From an uncultured bacterium (GTDB lineage: Bacteria > Patescibacteriota > Minisyncoccia > Phycocordibacterales > PALSA-1337), in contig CAIRAF010000055.1 of the NCBI GenBank assembly GCA_903876465.1, positions 1 to 5,242 on the forward strand: a DNA stretch of 5,242 nt, given 5' to 3'. The notes under the pieces were generated by a model. That model saw nothing but the letters and a program-made list of their open reading frames with translations, did not search any database and was not told where the DNA came from. Shown piece after piece: positions 1-4,976 of this stretch. Both the position numbers and the translations under genes were made by a program. Positions within the stretch are counted from its first letter, which is position 1. The number at the start of each line of letters is the position of its first letter.

Positions 1-1090
1 CATCATATTGATCAAGTTTTGAATAATCCGGCTTACCAACCTCAAAATCACGCGAATTAACCGTATGGATAATTGGCTTAACCTTATTGGCATATCCAGA
101 GAACTTAATAGCCTCAAGGACAGAAATATAGGCGTCAGTAAGAACAAAATCTCCTGTATTAAAATATTTACCGACAATAGCGATATTGACTGGATGTTCA
201 CCAAAATTCTTTATACCCTTTGCCATCTTTTTCCACTCAGCAAATGAAGCATTTGTCTTCTTATCTTCCAAACTCAAAGATTCTAGAACGATTTCGGCCA
301 AACGATCCTTTTCAAAATTAATTGGCACATCATAAATACTCTCTATATCTGGAGCAGAAATAACGCGCTTTGGAATAATATTACATGCAATAGCGATCTT
401 CTCTTTTCTCTTTTCATCAAGAGGTGTTGATGCACGCGCTATAACAATATCTGTGGTCACTCCATATGACGCCAACTGATTGACCGCATTTTGTGTAGGT
501 CGTGTCTTCATTTCACCAAGAGTTCCCGGAGTTGGTAAATATGAAACCATTATAAATATCACATCTCGTGGATGACGAATTTTCAAAGCACGAGAAGCTT
601 CAATGAACATAATGTTTTGATAGTCACCAACAGTACCACCAATCTCAATTATAGAAATATCTGACTTGCTTATTTTGGCTGCATGTTCAAAACGACGAAC
701 AATTTCATCGCGAATATGTGGAATGGCTTCAACACATTTACCACCATATTTGAGAGCACGCTCCTTTTCAATAACATCCTTATAAACCATTCCACTCGTC
801 ATATAATCAGCCTCCGTCGCATCACGATTGAGAAAACGTTCGTAATTTCCCATATCCTGATCTGTCTCCAAACCATTATCCAAAACAAAGACCTCACCAT
901 GCTCTGTTGGATTCATGGTGCCAGCATCAACATTGAGATATGGATCAACTTTAACGAGGTTAATACGAAAATCTTTTGCAGAGAGAAGTGTACCAATAGA
1001 TGATGTGGCAATACCTTTACCAACACCAGACATCACACCACCGATAACGAAAATATACTTATGAGATATTTTCTTAGCCGGCTTTTTCAT
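1..1090 (-). CDS. pyrG: CTP synthase, 5' portion (cut by left window edge)
   Basis: CTP synthase makes CTP from UTP, ATP and glutamine-derived ammonia, the last step of de novo pyrimidine nucleotide synthesis in the cytosol. The reading frame runs from an ATG at 1090 to the window edge without a stop, giving 363 residues of a protein usually about 535-550 long. The N-terminal synthetase domain is complete: P-loop GGVMSGVGKGI (residues 17-27, Lys25), DPYLNVDAGTMNP (49-61), Mg-binding Asp77 in ETDQD, Glu149 in IEIGGTVGD, and UTP-site KTRPTQ (195-200). The glutamine amidotransferase domain begins near residue 300 (VNIAIVGKYF); its catalytic Cys lies outside the window. Several normally conserved positions differ: QHGEVFV is EHGEVFV, TVQVIPH is CVEAIPH, and PYxxAxGExKTKPTQHS is PTPGTLGEMKTRPTQNA. 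I recall similar forms in Parcubacteria. It starts 37 bp after ftsX with no Shine-Dalgarno; a TAGAAT lies 6 nt before the ATG. Confidence 0.96.
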   Translation of the reverse strand, partial: MKKPAKKISHKYIFVIGGVMSGVGKGIATSSIGTLLSAKDFRINLVKVDPYLNVDAGTMNPTEHGEVFVLDNGLETDQDMGNYERFLNRDATEADYMTSGMVYKDVIEKERALKYGGKCVEAIPHIRDEIVRRFEHAAKISKSDISIIEIGGTVGDYQNIMFIEASRALKIRHPRDVIFIMVSYLPTPGTLGEMKTRPTQNAVNQLASYGVTTDIVIARASTPLDEKRKEKIAIACNIIPKRVISAPDIESIYDVPINFEKDRLAEIVLESLSLEDKKTNASFAEWKKMAKGIKNFGEHPVNIAIVGKYFNTGDFVLTDAYISVLEAIKFSGYANKVKPIIHTVNSRDFEVGKPDYSKLDQYD

Positions 1091-1096
1091 ATTCAC

Positions 1097-1102
1097 ATTC
1101 TA
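1097..1102 (-). promoter_or_regulatory. Possible -10 box for leaderless pyrG transcript
   Basis: The minus strand reads TAGAAT, a 5/6 match to the -10 consensus, with exactly 6 nt before the pyrG ATG. This would place +1 on the A of ATG. There is no convincing -35 and no TGn extension, so the case rests mainly on the same spacing being seen at prfB and ftsE. pyrG may equally be read through from ftsX. Confidence 0.4.
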
Positions 1103-1127
1103 GAAAAAGCTTACAATAATAGCTAGT

Positions 1128-2084
1128 CTATACTCTCAAATACTTTCGTGCTGCAATATAGCTCGATACTCCACCAAGAATGATACCTGAGCCCATAATA
1201 AAGATGAAAATCTGAGGAAAATTAGCAATGAAATAAGCAGAGAGTACATTCACAATAAGGGAAAAATTGGCGGCGACATCAACACCGGCTAATTTGAGTA
1301 CCAAAGTATCACTCCAATAGGCAAAGGCCGCCATCAGGATCAGTGTTATGGCTGCAGAAACTACTCCATACATGATACCGGAGACAACGAAAGGTCCTCG
1401 AACATATATGTTACTTGCTCCGACAAGCTTCATAACAGCGATCTCGTCTCTAGCAGTATAAATAATAAGTCTAATAGTATTCCAGACGATAATGATTGCT
1501 ACGGCTAGGAAAATTATTGCAATAATCATTCCTGATTCTTCTACGGCTGGAATGATTGCAGTCAATCTATCAATAATCAATTTATTTTCTTGATAATTAA
1601 TCTTATCGATAATCGGCGCTCCCGTACTATCCATAGGATTCTTACTTGTTAGGAAACTAGCGATATTTCCATATTGACTTGGTTCTTTTGCTTTAATATT
1701 GATAGACGCTGGAAATGGATTACTACCAACTTCCTGAAGTCCTTGCATAATGAGAGCATTATTCTGCCATTTAGTTTGAAAATCTGTCAGAGCCTGACTA
1801 GATGAAACATAATCAACTGAAGATACTTCGGGGAGAGCCTGAACTTCTTTTTGTAATGAAAGGATATCACTTTCTTGCGCCGTCAAAGTAAAATAAACAT
1901 TGATATCAACTTTGTCTTTTACTTGAGCAAGTAAAGAATGTCCAAAGGCACTAGCAAAAACAAGTCCACCAAAAGCAGACAATGACAGTGTGATAACTAC
2001 AATAGCCGCAAAAGAAAGAAAGCCATTTCGCCAGAAATTAACGAAACCTCCCTTTATTATGCGCTTAAGTATAGTGAATATCAT
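1128..2084 (-). CDS. ftsX: Cell division protein FtsX, permease-like subunit of FtsEX
   Basis: FtsX is the membrane partner of the ATPase FtsE; in studied bacteria the complex controls septal or lateral peptidoglycan hydrolases through its extracellular loop. The 318 residues show the family layout: a short cytoplasmic N-terminus, TM1 about 23-47, an extracellular domain about 48-184, then TM2 about 185-208, TM3 about 232-257 and TM4 about 288-312, ending in a short basic cytoplasmic tail (ARKYLRV). The cytoplasmic segment after TM2 (ARDEIAVMKLVGAS, 211-224) is the FtsX hallmark. The length is in the usual range of about 300. The ATG lies only 3 nt after the ftsE stop with no Shine-Dalgarno, so translation is probably coupled to ftsE. 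The stop is TAG. Which hydrolase it activates cannot be told from this window. FtsX assignment is firm from the motif plus its pairing with ftsE. Confidence 0.95.
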   Translation of the reverse strand: MIFTILKRIIKGGFVNFWRNGFLSFAAIVVITLSLSAFGGLVFASAFGHSLLAQVKDKVDINVYFTLTAQESDILSLQKEVQALPEVSSVDYVSSSQALTDFQTKWQNNALIMQGLQEVGSNPFPASINIKAKEPSQYGNIASFLTSKNPMDSTGAPIIDKINYQENKLIIDRLTAIIPAVEESGMIIAIIFLAVAIIIVWNTIRLIIYTARDEIAVMKLVGASNIYVRGPFVVSGIMYGVVSAAITLILMAAFAYWSDTLVLKLAGVDVAANFSLIVNVLSAYFIANFPQIFIFIMGSGIILGGVSSYIAARKYLRV

Positions 2085-2098
2085 ATTTTATAAAATAT
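2083..2098. repeat. 16-bp AT-only palindrome at the ftsE/ftsX junction
   Basis: ATATTTTATAAAATAT is a perfect palindrome that covers the last ftsE codons, its stop codon and the first bases of the ftsX start. It is made only of A and T, so it would form a weak hairpin. It could be a protein site, but in AT-rich coding DNA it may well be chance. Confidence 0.5.
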
Positions 2099-2768
2099 AT
2101 TTGCCATTTTTATCATCTCTGATAATTTTACCATTTTCCATAGTGATAACTCGTCCCCCGACAGCGTCCACAACACCTTTATTGTGAGTAGTAAGAAGAA
2201 CGGTTGTACCCATCTCATTTATTTTCTTTAAAATACGAACAATTTCAAAAGTATTAGTTGGATCAAGGTTCCCTGTCGGCTCATCAGCAATGATGATATC
2301 AGGTTGAGTAACAATGGCACGAGCTATAGCAACACGTTGACGTTCACCTCCAGACAATTCACTTGGGAAATTCCAAATTTTCTTTGAAAGATCAACTAAT
2401 TCTAAAACGTGTGGAACATCGGCGGCAATTTCAGCATCAGTCTTACCAGATGCTTCCATGGCAAAAGCAATATTCTCATAAATAGTCTTATTTGGTATCA
2501 GGCGATAATCTTGAAAAACTGTACCAACACGACGACGAAGCTTGGACATCTGACGTTTATTCAAATTGTGAACATTTGTAGATTCCAGAAAAACAGATCC
2601 GCTAGTTGGATATTCCTCTGCTATTAAAAGCTTCATAAGAGTTGTCTTACCAGCACCAGAATGTCCGACAATGGTGACAAACTCCTTGGGTTCTACACCA
2701 AAACTAACCAAATCTAGAGCCACAGATTTGTCCGGATAGACTTTACTGACTTTATCATAGTAAATCAT
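2088..2768 (-). CDS. ftsE: Cell division ATP-binding protein FtsE
   Basis: FtsE is the cytoplasmic ABC-type ATPase that drives FtsX, signalling across the membrane to cell-wall hydrolases during division. All nucleotide-binding motifs are present in order: Walker A GHSGAGKT (35-42), Q-loop FQDYRLI (85-91), ABC signature LSGGERQ (138-144), Walker B IIIADEPTG (158-166), D-loop NLDP and the switch His195 in TTHNKG. The 226 residues match the family's usual length of about 220-230. The GHSGAGK form of Walker A and the adjacent ftsX separate it from LolD/MacB-type ATPases. The gene follows the prfB stop by 15 bp. That gap contains an extended -10 (TGG TATAAT) 6 nt before the ATG and no Shine-Dalgarno, so ftsE may have its own leaderless transcript besides read-through from prfB. 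The stop is TAA. Confidence 0.96.
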   Translation of the reverse strand: MIYYDKVSKVYPDKSVALDLVSFGVEPKEFVTIVGHSGAGKTTLMKLLIAEEYPTSGSVFLESTNVHNLNKRQMSKLRRRVGTVFQDYRLIPNKTIYENIAFAMEASGKTDAEIAADVPHVLELVDLSKKIWNFPSELSGGERQRVAIARAIVTQPDIIIADEPTGNLDPTNTFEIVRILKKINEMGTTVLLTTHNKGVVDAVGGRVITMENGKIIRDDKNGKYIL

Positions 2769-2774
2769 GGGACA

Positions 2775-2783
2775 ATTATACCA
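2775..2783 (-). promoter_or_regulatory. Extended -10 box (TGG TATAAT) for leaderless ftsE
   Basis: A perfect TATAAT preceded by TGG sits in the 15-bp gap between prfB and ftsE, with a 6-nt discriminator before the ftsE ATG, so +1 would be the A of ATG. There is no good -35 within prfB at 16-18 bp; extended -10 promoters can work without one. An internal promoter between prfB and ftsEX would let division genes be expressed separately from RF2. Confidence 0.55.
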
Positions 2784-3668
2784 CTACAGCTCTTTCTCTG
2801 CTTCAATAAACATATCAATATCACCTTCCAAGACTTTATCAACCGAAGATGTTTCCGCGTCTGTGCGATGATCTTTTACCATTTTATATGGATGAAGAAC
2901 ATATGAACGTATTTGATTACCCCATTCGATAGAAGTTGTTGAAGAAAGTTGCATTCCTTTTTCTTTTGCTATGCGCGCATCTTCCATATGCTTCCATAAT
3001 TTTCCACGAAGGATATCTAAAGCTTTTTCTTTATTTTGAGCCTGAGAACGTTCAGAAGTCACGTGAATAGAAATACCTGTTGGCTTATGGAGAAGACGAA
3101 CAGCCGTCTCTCTCTTATTTACATTTTGTCCTCCAGGACCACCAGACTTGGCAATAGAAATTTCCAAATCTTTATCATCAATAACAACATCATTTGAATT
3201 TGTCTTTTCAAATTCAGGAATAATTTCAACCAGACAAAATGATGTCTGACGCTTTTGGGCAGCATTGAAAGGTGAAATACGAACCAGACGATGAACACCG
3301 GACTCATTTCTGAGAGTGCCGTAGACATTTTTACCAGTTATTTCAATAGTAATATTTCTGTATCCTCCATGATCATTTTCATTTGAATGAATAACGCCAA
3401 AGCTCCAACCTTTACCCTCGGCGTACCTTCGATACATTCGCACCAGCATAGCCGTAAAATCTTCAGCATCATCACCACCGGCACCAGAAAGAATTGATAA
3501 TATGGCATTTCCTTTATCATATTTACCTATACCTTCGAGACTGTCTTTCAGATTTTGGAGTTCTTTGAGAGTGGCTTGAGCCTTGTTTTTATCAGTCCAA
3601 AAATCCCCTGCTGCCATAGCGGTCTCTAGTTCAATTATCTTTGCCTGAATTTTCTCTTTATCGTTCAT
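2784..3668 (-). CDS. prfB: Peptide chain release factor 2 (RF2), shortened domain 1
   Basis: RF2 recognises UGA and UAA in the ribosomal A site and triggers release of the finished peptide. The stop-reading tripeptide SPF is at 132-134 (HRLVRISPFNAA) and the catalytic GGQ at 179-181 (SGGPGGQNVNKRE), whose Gln is normally methylated by PrmC. SPF, rather than PxT, rules out RF1. At 294 residues it is about 70 shorter than typical RF2 (about 365). The loss is in N-terminal domain 1, where only about 55 residues precede the ILSGAGGDDAEDF segment that begins the core; domains 2-4 look complete. The start is the first ATG after an in-frame TAA seven codons upstream. No CTTTGA-type frameshift site or in-frame RF2-like extension precedes it, so the autoregulatory frameshift known in many bacteria is absent. 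There is no Shine-Dalgarno. ftsE follows by 15 bp. The stop is TAG. Confidence 0.96.
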   Translation of the reverse strand: MNDKEKIQAKIIELETAMAAGDFWTDKNKAQATLKELQNLKDSLEGIGKYDKGNAILSILSGAGGDDAEDFTAMLVRMYRRYAEGKGWSFGVIHSNENDHGGYRNITIEITGKNVYGTLRNESGVHRLVRISPFNAAQKRQTSFCLVEIIPEFEKTNSNDVVIDDKDLEISIAKSGGPGGQNVNKRETAVRLLHKPTGISIHVTSERSQAQNKEKALDILRGKLWKHMEDARIAKEKGMQLSSTTSIEWGNQIRSYVLHPYKMVKDHRTDAETSSVDKVLEGDIDMFIEAEKEL

Positions 3669-3674
3669 TGGTAC

Positions 3675-3703
3675 AGAATAGCAGAATTATGGAATATTGG
3701 TAA
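3675..3703 (-). promoter_or_regulatory. Putative prfB promoter, leaderless spacing
   Basis: The minus strand shows TTACCA (3698-3703, 4/6 match to -35), a 17-bp spacer ending in TGC, and TATTCT (3675-3680, 4/6 match to -10 with a TGn extension). Six nucleotides separate the -10 from the prfB ATG, which puts +1 on the start codon. The -35 overlaps the T-tract of the upstream terminator, a compact hand-over between two transcription units. Confidence 0.5.
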
Positions 3704-3705
3704 AT

Positions 3706-3736
3706 AAAAAATGCCTTCTCACGATTGAGTTAGGCA
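3706..3736 (-). terminator. Rho-independent terminator of the small RNA
   Basis: The minus strand reads TGCCT, AA, CTCA, a four-base ATCG loop, TGAG, A, AGGCA and then TTTTTT: a 5+4 bp stem with a small internal loop and a six-T tract. It ends 37 bp before the prfB ATG, so it separates the small RNA from prfB unless it is read through or regulated. Confidence 0.8.
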
Positions 3737-3864
3737 AAGGGAATCAGGCACCTAAGGTGCGTCAGACAATTAAGTCAGTATTGCCTGAGGATTTTTAGGT
3801 CCCGTGGTGGCGAAGGGGCTGGTCTTCCAGAGTGTCCCCGGACGCGATCTAAGGTGCCTGATTC
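3706..3864 (-). ncRNA. Unassigned structured small RNA (about 159 nt) upstream of prfB
   Basis: I do not recognise the family. The predicted RNA starts at G3864, seven nt after a TACAAT -10 box, and ends in the T-tract near 3706. Its first 13 bases pair perfectly with 3741-3753 to close the body (P1). Inside are a GCGTC/GACGC helix (3841-3845 with 3759-3763), a hairpin GGGG..CTGG-AAGA-CCAG-CCCC with a 5-nt bulge (3815-3839), and a 9-bp hairpin TCAGGCAAT/ATTGTCTGA (3762-3770 with 3780-3788). That last stem has a G-U pair on the minus strand but an A-C mismatch on the plus strand, which supports minus-strand transcription. A single-stranded-looking stretch, about 3789-3814, separates the two hairpins. 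The segment is richer in GC than its surroundings and has no ORF. I see neither the SRP RNA GGAA-tetraloop domain nor tmRNA, RNase P or T-box landmarks. 6S-like RNA is possible but not supported by a match. It could also act as a prfB leader. Confidence 0.7.
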
Positions 3865-3871
3865 AATGTTA

Positions 3872-3899
3872 ATTGTATTACTCTCAAGATATATGTCAA
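3872..3899 (-). promoter_or_regulatory. Strong sigma-70-type promoter of the small RNA
   Basis: The -35 is a perfect TTGACA (3894-3899) and the -10 is TACAAT (3872-3877, 5/6), with a 16-bp spacer. The next seven bases lead to G3864, the first base of the RNA's closing stem. It is the best promoter match in the window and lies 16 bp past the end of tRNA-Thr(CGT). Confidence 0.75.
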
Positions 3900-3915
3900 C
3901 GCACGTATCCCCCTT

Positions 3916-3991
3916 TGGAGCCAATGCCCGGGATCGAACCGGGGACCCATGCTTTACGAAAGCATTGCTCTACCAACTGAGCTACATTGGC
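3916..3991 (-). tRNA. tRNA-Thr(CGT), CCA encoded
   Basis: This tRNA has a complete cloverleaf: acceptor GCCAATG/CATTGGC, D arm GCTC/GAGC, anticodon stem ATGCT/AGCAT around loop TTCGTAA (anticodon CGT at 3956-3958, reading ACG), and a T arm with loop TTCGATC. The discriminator is T, as in Gram-positive tRNA-Thr, followed directly by an encoded CCA (3916-3918). It is the only one of the four tRNAs here that encodes CCA. No terminator follows; the small RNA promoter begins 16 bp downstream. It is probably cotranscribed with tRNA-Thr(GGT). Confidence 0.95.
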
Positions 3992-4005
3992 GTGACGTAA
4001 CTGTT

Positions 4006-4033
4006 GCATTTCTACCAAAACAGCTACATTGGC
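4006..4033 (-). pseudogene. Truncated 5' copy of tRNA-Thr
   Basis: The first 12 bases (GCCAATGTAGCT) are identical to the start of tRNA-Thr(CGT) 42 bp away. Three substituted bases follow, then a matching TTGGTAGA and AATGC after loss of two bases. By hand, 25 of 28 aligned bases match the 5' 30 nt of the functional gene. Similarity stops in the anticodon stem, and no anticodon loop or 3' half follows, so it cannot form a tRNA. It retains the short 5' flank AAATTCGCC shared with tRNA-Thr(GGT), which suggests a tandem duplication that decayed. Confidence 0.8.
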
Positions 4034-4055
4034 GAATTTTGCAAAACCAAAATTC
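4034..4055 (-). other. 8-bp hairpin just after tRNA-Thr(GGT)
   Basis: GAATTTTG and CAAAATTC are perfect inverted repeats around a 6-nt loop, starting 2 nt after the discriminator base of tRNA-Thr(GGT). No T-tract follows, so it is not a clear terminator. It may be a 3' processing element, or a by-product of the duplication that produced the tRNA fragment next to it. Confidence 0.55.
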
Positions 4056-4057
4056 AG

Positions 4058-4130
4058 AGCCGTTGTCCGGGATTGAACCGGAGACCTCATTATTACCAAT
4101 AATGTGCTCTACCAACTGAGCTACAACGGC
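4058..4130 (-). tRNA. tRNA-Thr(GGT), CCA not encoded
   Basis: This is a 73-nt cloverleaf: acceptor GCCGTTG/CAACGGC, D arm GCTC/GAGC, anticodon stem CATTA/TAATG around loop TTGGTAA (anticodon GGT at 4095-4097, reading ACC and ACU), T stem TCCGG/CCGGA with loop TTCAATC, and discriminator T. The next bases are CTG, so CCA must be added by a nucleotidyltransferase. It is first in the Thr tRNA pair and has a good promoter upstream. Confidence 0.95.
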
Positions 4131-4155
4131 GAATTTAAAAAATGCGCGTGGAGTA

Positions 4156-4184
4156 AGAATAGTCTATTTAACAGATATTTTCAA
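4156..4184 (-). promoter_or_regulatory. Promoter of the tRNA-Thr pair
   Basis: TTGAAA (4179-4184, 5/6 match to -35) and TATTCT (4156-4161, 4/6 match to -10) are separated by exactly 17 bp. The predicted start near 4149 gives a 5' leader of about 19 nt for RNase P to remove. The -35 directly abuts the TGA stop of the upstream protein gene, and no terminator lies between them. Confidence 0.65.
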
Positions 4185-4958
4185 TCAGAGTACCGTAAAC
4201 TTAACTTCATTACTTATTTTACCCCAAGGTTCAGTATAGATTTTGTATTCACCTGGAATAATTGTCAGATAACCTGACTGACATTCTCCTACATAACTAT
4301 TATTTGTCTTACAAACCTTACTCTCGATTTTTACACGAATAGTTTGATCTTCTCTTGGCACTGATCCAATACCCTGCAGAAAACCCACTACACCTGAACT
4401 ATTCTTTATATAAGCATTCAAGTCCCCTTCAAAACCAGGTAGATTCGATCCTTTCAATTCTACTATAGTACCAATAGGTCCAGATTGTGGTGATATTGAA
4501 TCGATTTTTGGCGCAGATATATCTTGATCAAAAGGACCGTACAATTGTGGACCAGCATCCGTAAATTCATAAATAAAATAATATACTCCACAATCCACAA
4601 CATACACAGAATACCAGCCACCAACAGTGTAAGCCCCGCTAGTATGTGCTGAATATTGTTGAACATCAGCTTTTATATCACCACAATAAAAATTATTCTG
4701 TGACCCAACAATTTTGATTTGAATATTTTTACTTGGAATATCCCATGATTCAGGGTTATTTGTTACAACAATGCTTTGTATCCATTTACTTCTATCAGTT
4801 AAAACTGAATAATTTTGCTCTAGCGTAGTATTGATAAAATTTTTAGGTGAGGTCTGAGTGAAAAATAGGACAACACAAAATATAACCGCAAGTGCCAGGA
4901 TAATCCCAACTAAAATAATAATCCATTTCCAAGCAAAACCTTTTTGAAGTGTTTTCAT
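4185..4958 (-). CDS. Membrane-anchored protein with C-terminal IPT/TIG-like domain
   Basis: I do not recognise a specific function. The 257 residues begin with a short basic segment and one hydrophobic helix (about 12-34, KWIIILVGIILALAVIF) with no lipobox or clear signal-peptidase site, so it is probably an N-terminal anchor with the rest outside the cell. The middle (about 45-145) is rich in Tyr, Val and Gly, looks beta-rich, and has cysteines at 92 and 123. From about 149 to 257 the pattern PKIDSISPQSGPIGTIVELKG resembles the start of IPT/TIG immunoglobulin-like domains found in bacterial surface proteins. Cys216 and Cys226 in this part could form a disulfide. The ATG at 4958 is chosen because the anchor starts there and TATAAT lies 7 nt upstream; there is no Shine-Dalgarno. 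The gene ends in TGA. It stands alone between tRNA units, so context gives no clue; adhesion or surface binding is only a guess. Confidence 0.85.
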   Translation of the reverse strand: MKTLQKGFAWKWIIILVGIILALAVIFCVVLFFTQTSPKNFINTTLEQNYSVLTDRSKWIQSIVVTNNPESWDIPSKNIQIKIVGSQNNFYCGDIKADVQQYSAHTSGAYTVGGWYSVYVVDCGVYYFIYEFTDAGPQLYGPFDQDISAPKIDSISPQSGPIGTIVELKGSNLPGFEGDLNAYIKNSSGVVGFLQGIGSVPREDQTIRVKIESKVCKTNNSYVGECQSGYLTIIPGEYKIYTEPWGKISNEVKFTVL

Positions 4959-4965
4959 ATATCAA

Positions 4966-4974
4966 ATTATATCA
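4966..4974 (-). promoter_or_regulatory. Extended -10 (TGA TATAAT) for the IPT/TIG gene
   Basis: A perfect TATAAT with a TGA extension lies 7 nt before the ATG, so +1 would fall at or one base before the start codon. The -35 region is occupied by the tRNA-Asp terminator hairpin and has no match, so this would be an extended -10 promoter. Confidence 0.6.
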
Positions 4975-4976
4975 CT

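Noticed and set aside
65..247. Plus-strand ORF, and a similar one at 683-1003
   Set aside because: Both lie antisense inside pyrG, resemble no known protein, and have no start signals of their own.
1091..1127. Possible terminator after ftsX (AGCT..AGCT followed by TTTTT)
   Set aside because: The stem is only 4 bp with a 9-nt loop, too weak to call.
1990..2187. Plus-strand ORF, and another at 2409-2627
   Set aside because: These are antisense shadows of ftsX and ftsE, which have clear conserved motifs on the minus strand.
3119..3520. Two short minus-strand ORFs within prfB (3119-3328 and 3338-3520)
   Set aside because: They are in another frame of prfB, where the true frame carries SPF and GGQ. 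No frameshift is needed, as the RF2 frame is continuous.
3669..3740. Programmed frameshift site for prfB
   Set aside because: No CTTTGA or SD-like stimulator is present, and no RF2-like N-terminus appears in any frame; an in-frame TAA lies seven codons before the ATG.
3741..3864. SRP RNA, tmRNA, RNase P RNA or T-box identity for the small RNA
   Set aside because: The minus strand has CTGG-AAGA-CCAG, not the conserved SRP GGAA-tetraloop domain. There is no tRNA-like domain or tag ORF, and it is too short for RNase P. A GTGGTGGCG string recalls a T-box only on the plus strand, where no gene follows.
3896..4099. Minus-strand ORF of 67 codons
   Set aside because: It is a translation through both tRNA-Thr genes and the tRNA fragment; the VAQLVEQ / VPGSIPG strings are the usual spurious peptides from tRNA sequence.
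4463..4666. Minus-strand ORF inside the IPT/TIG gene
   Set aside because: It is an out-of-frame shadow of a continuous 257-codon gene that has an anchor and domain pattern.
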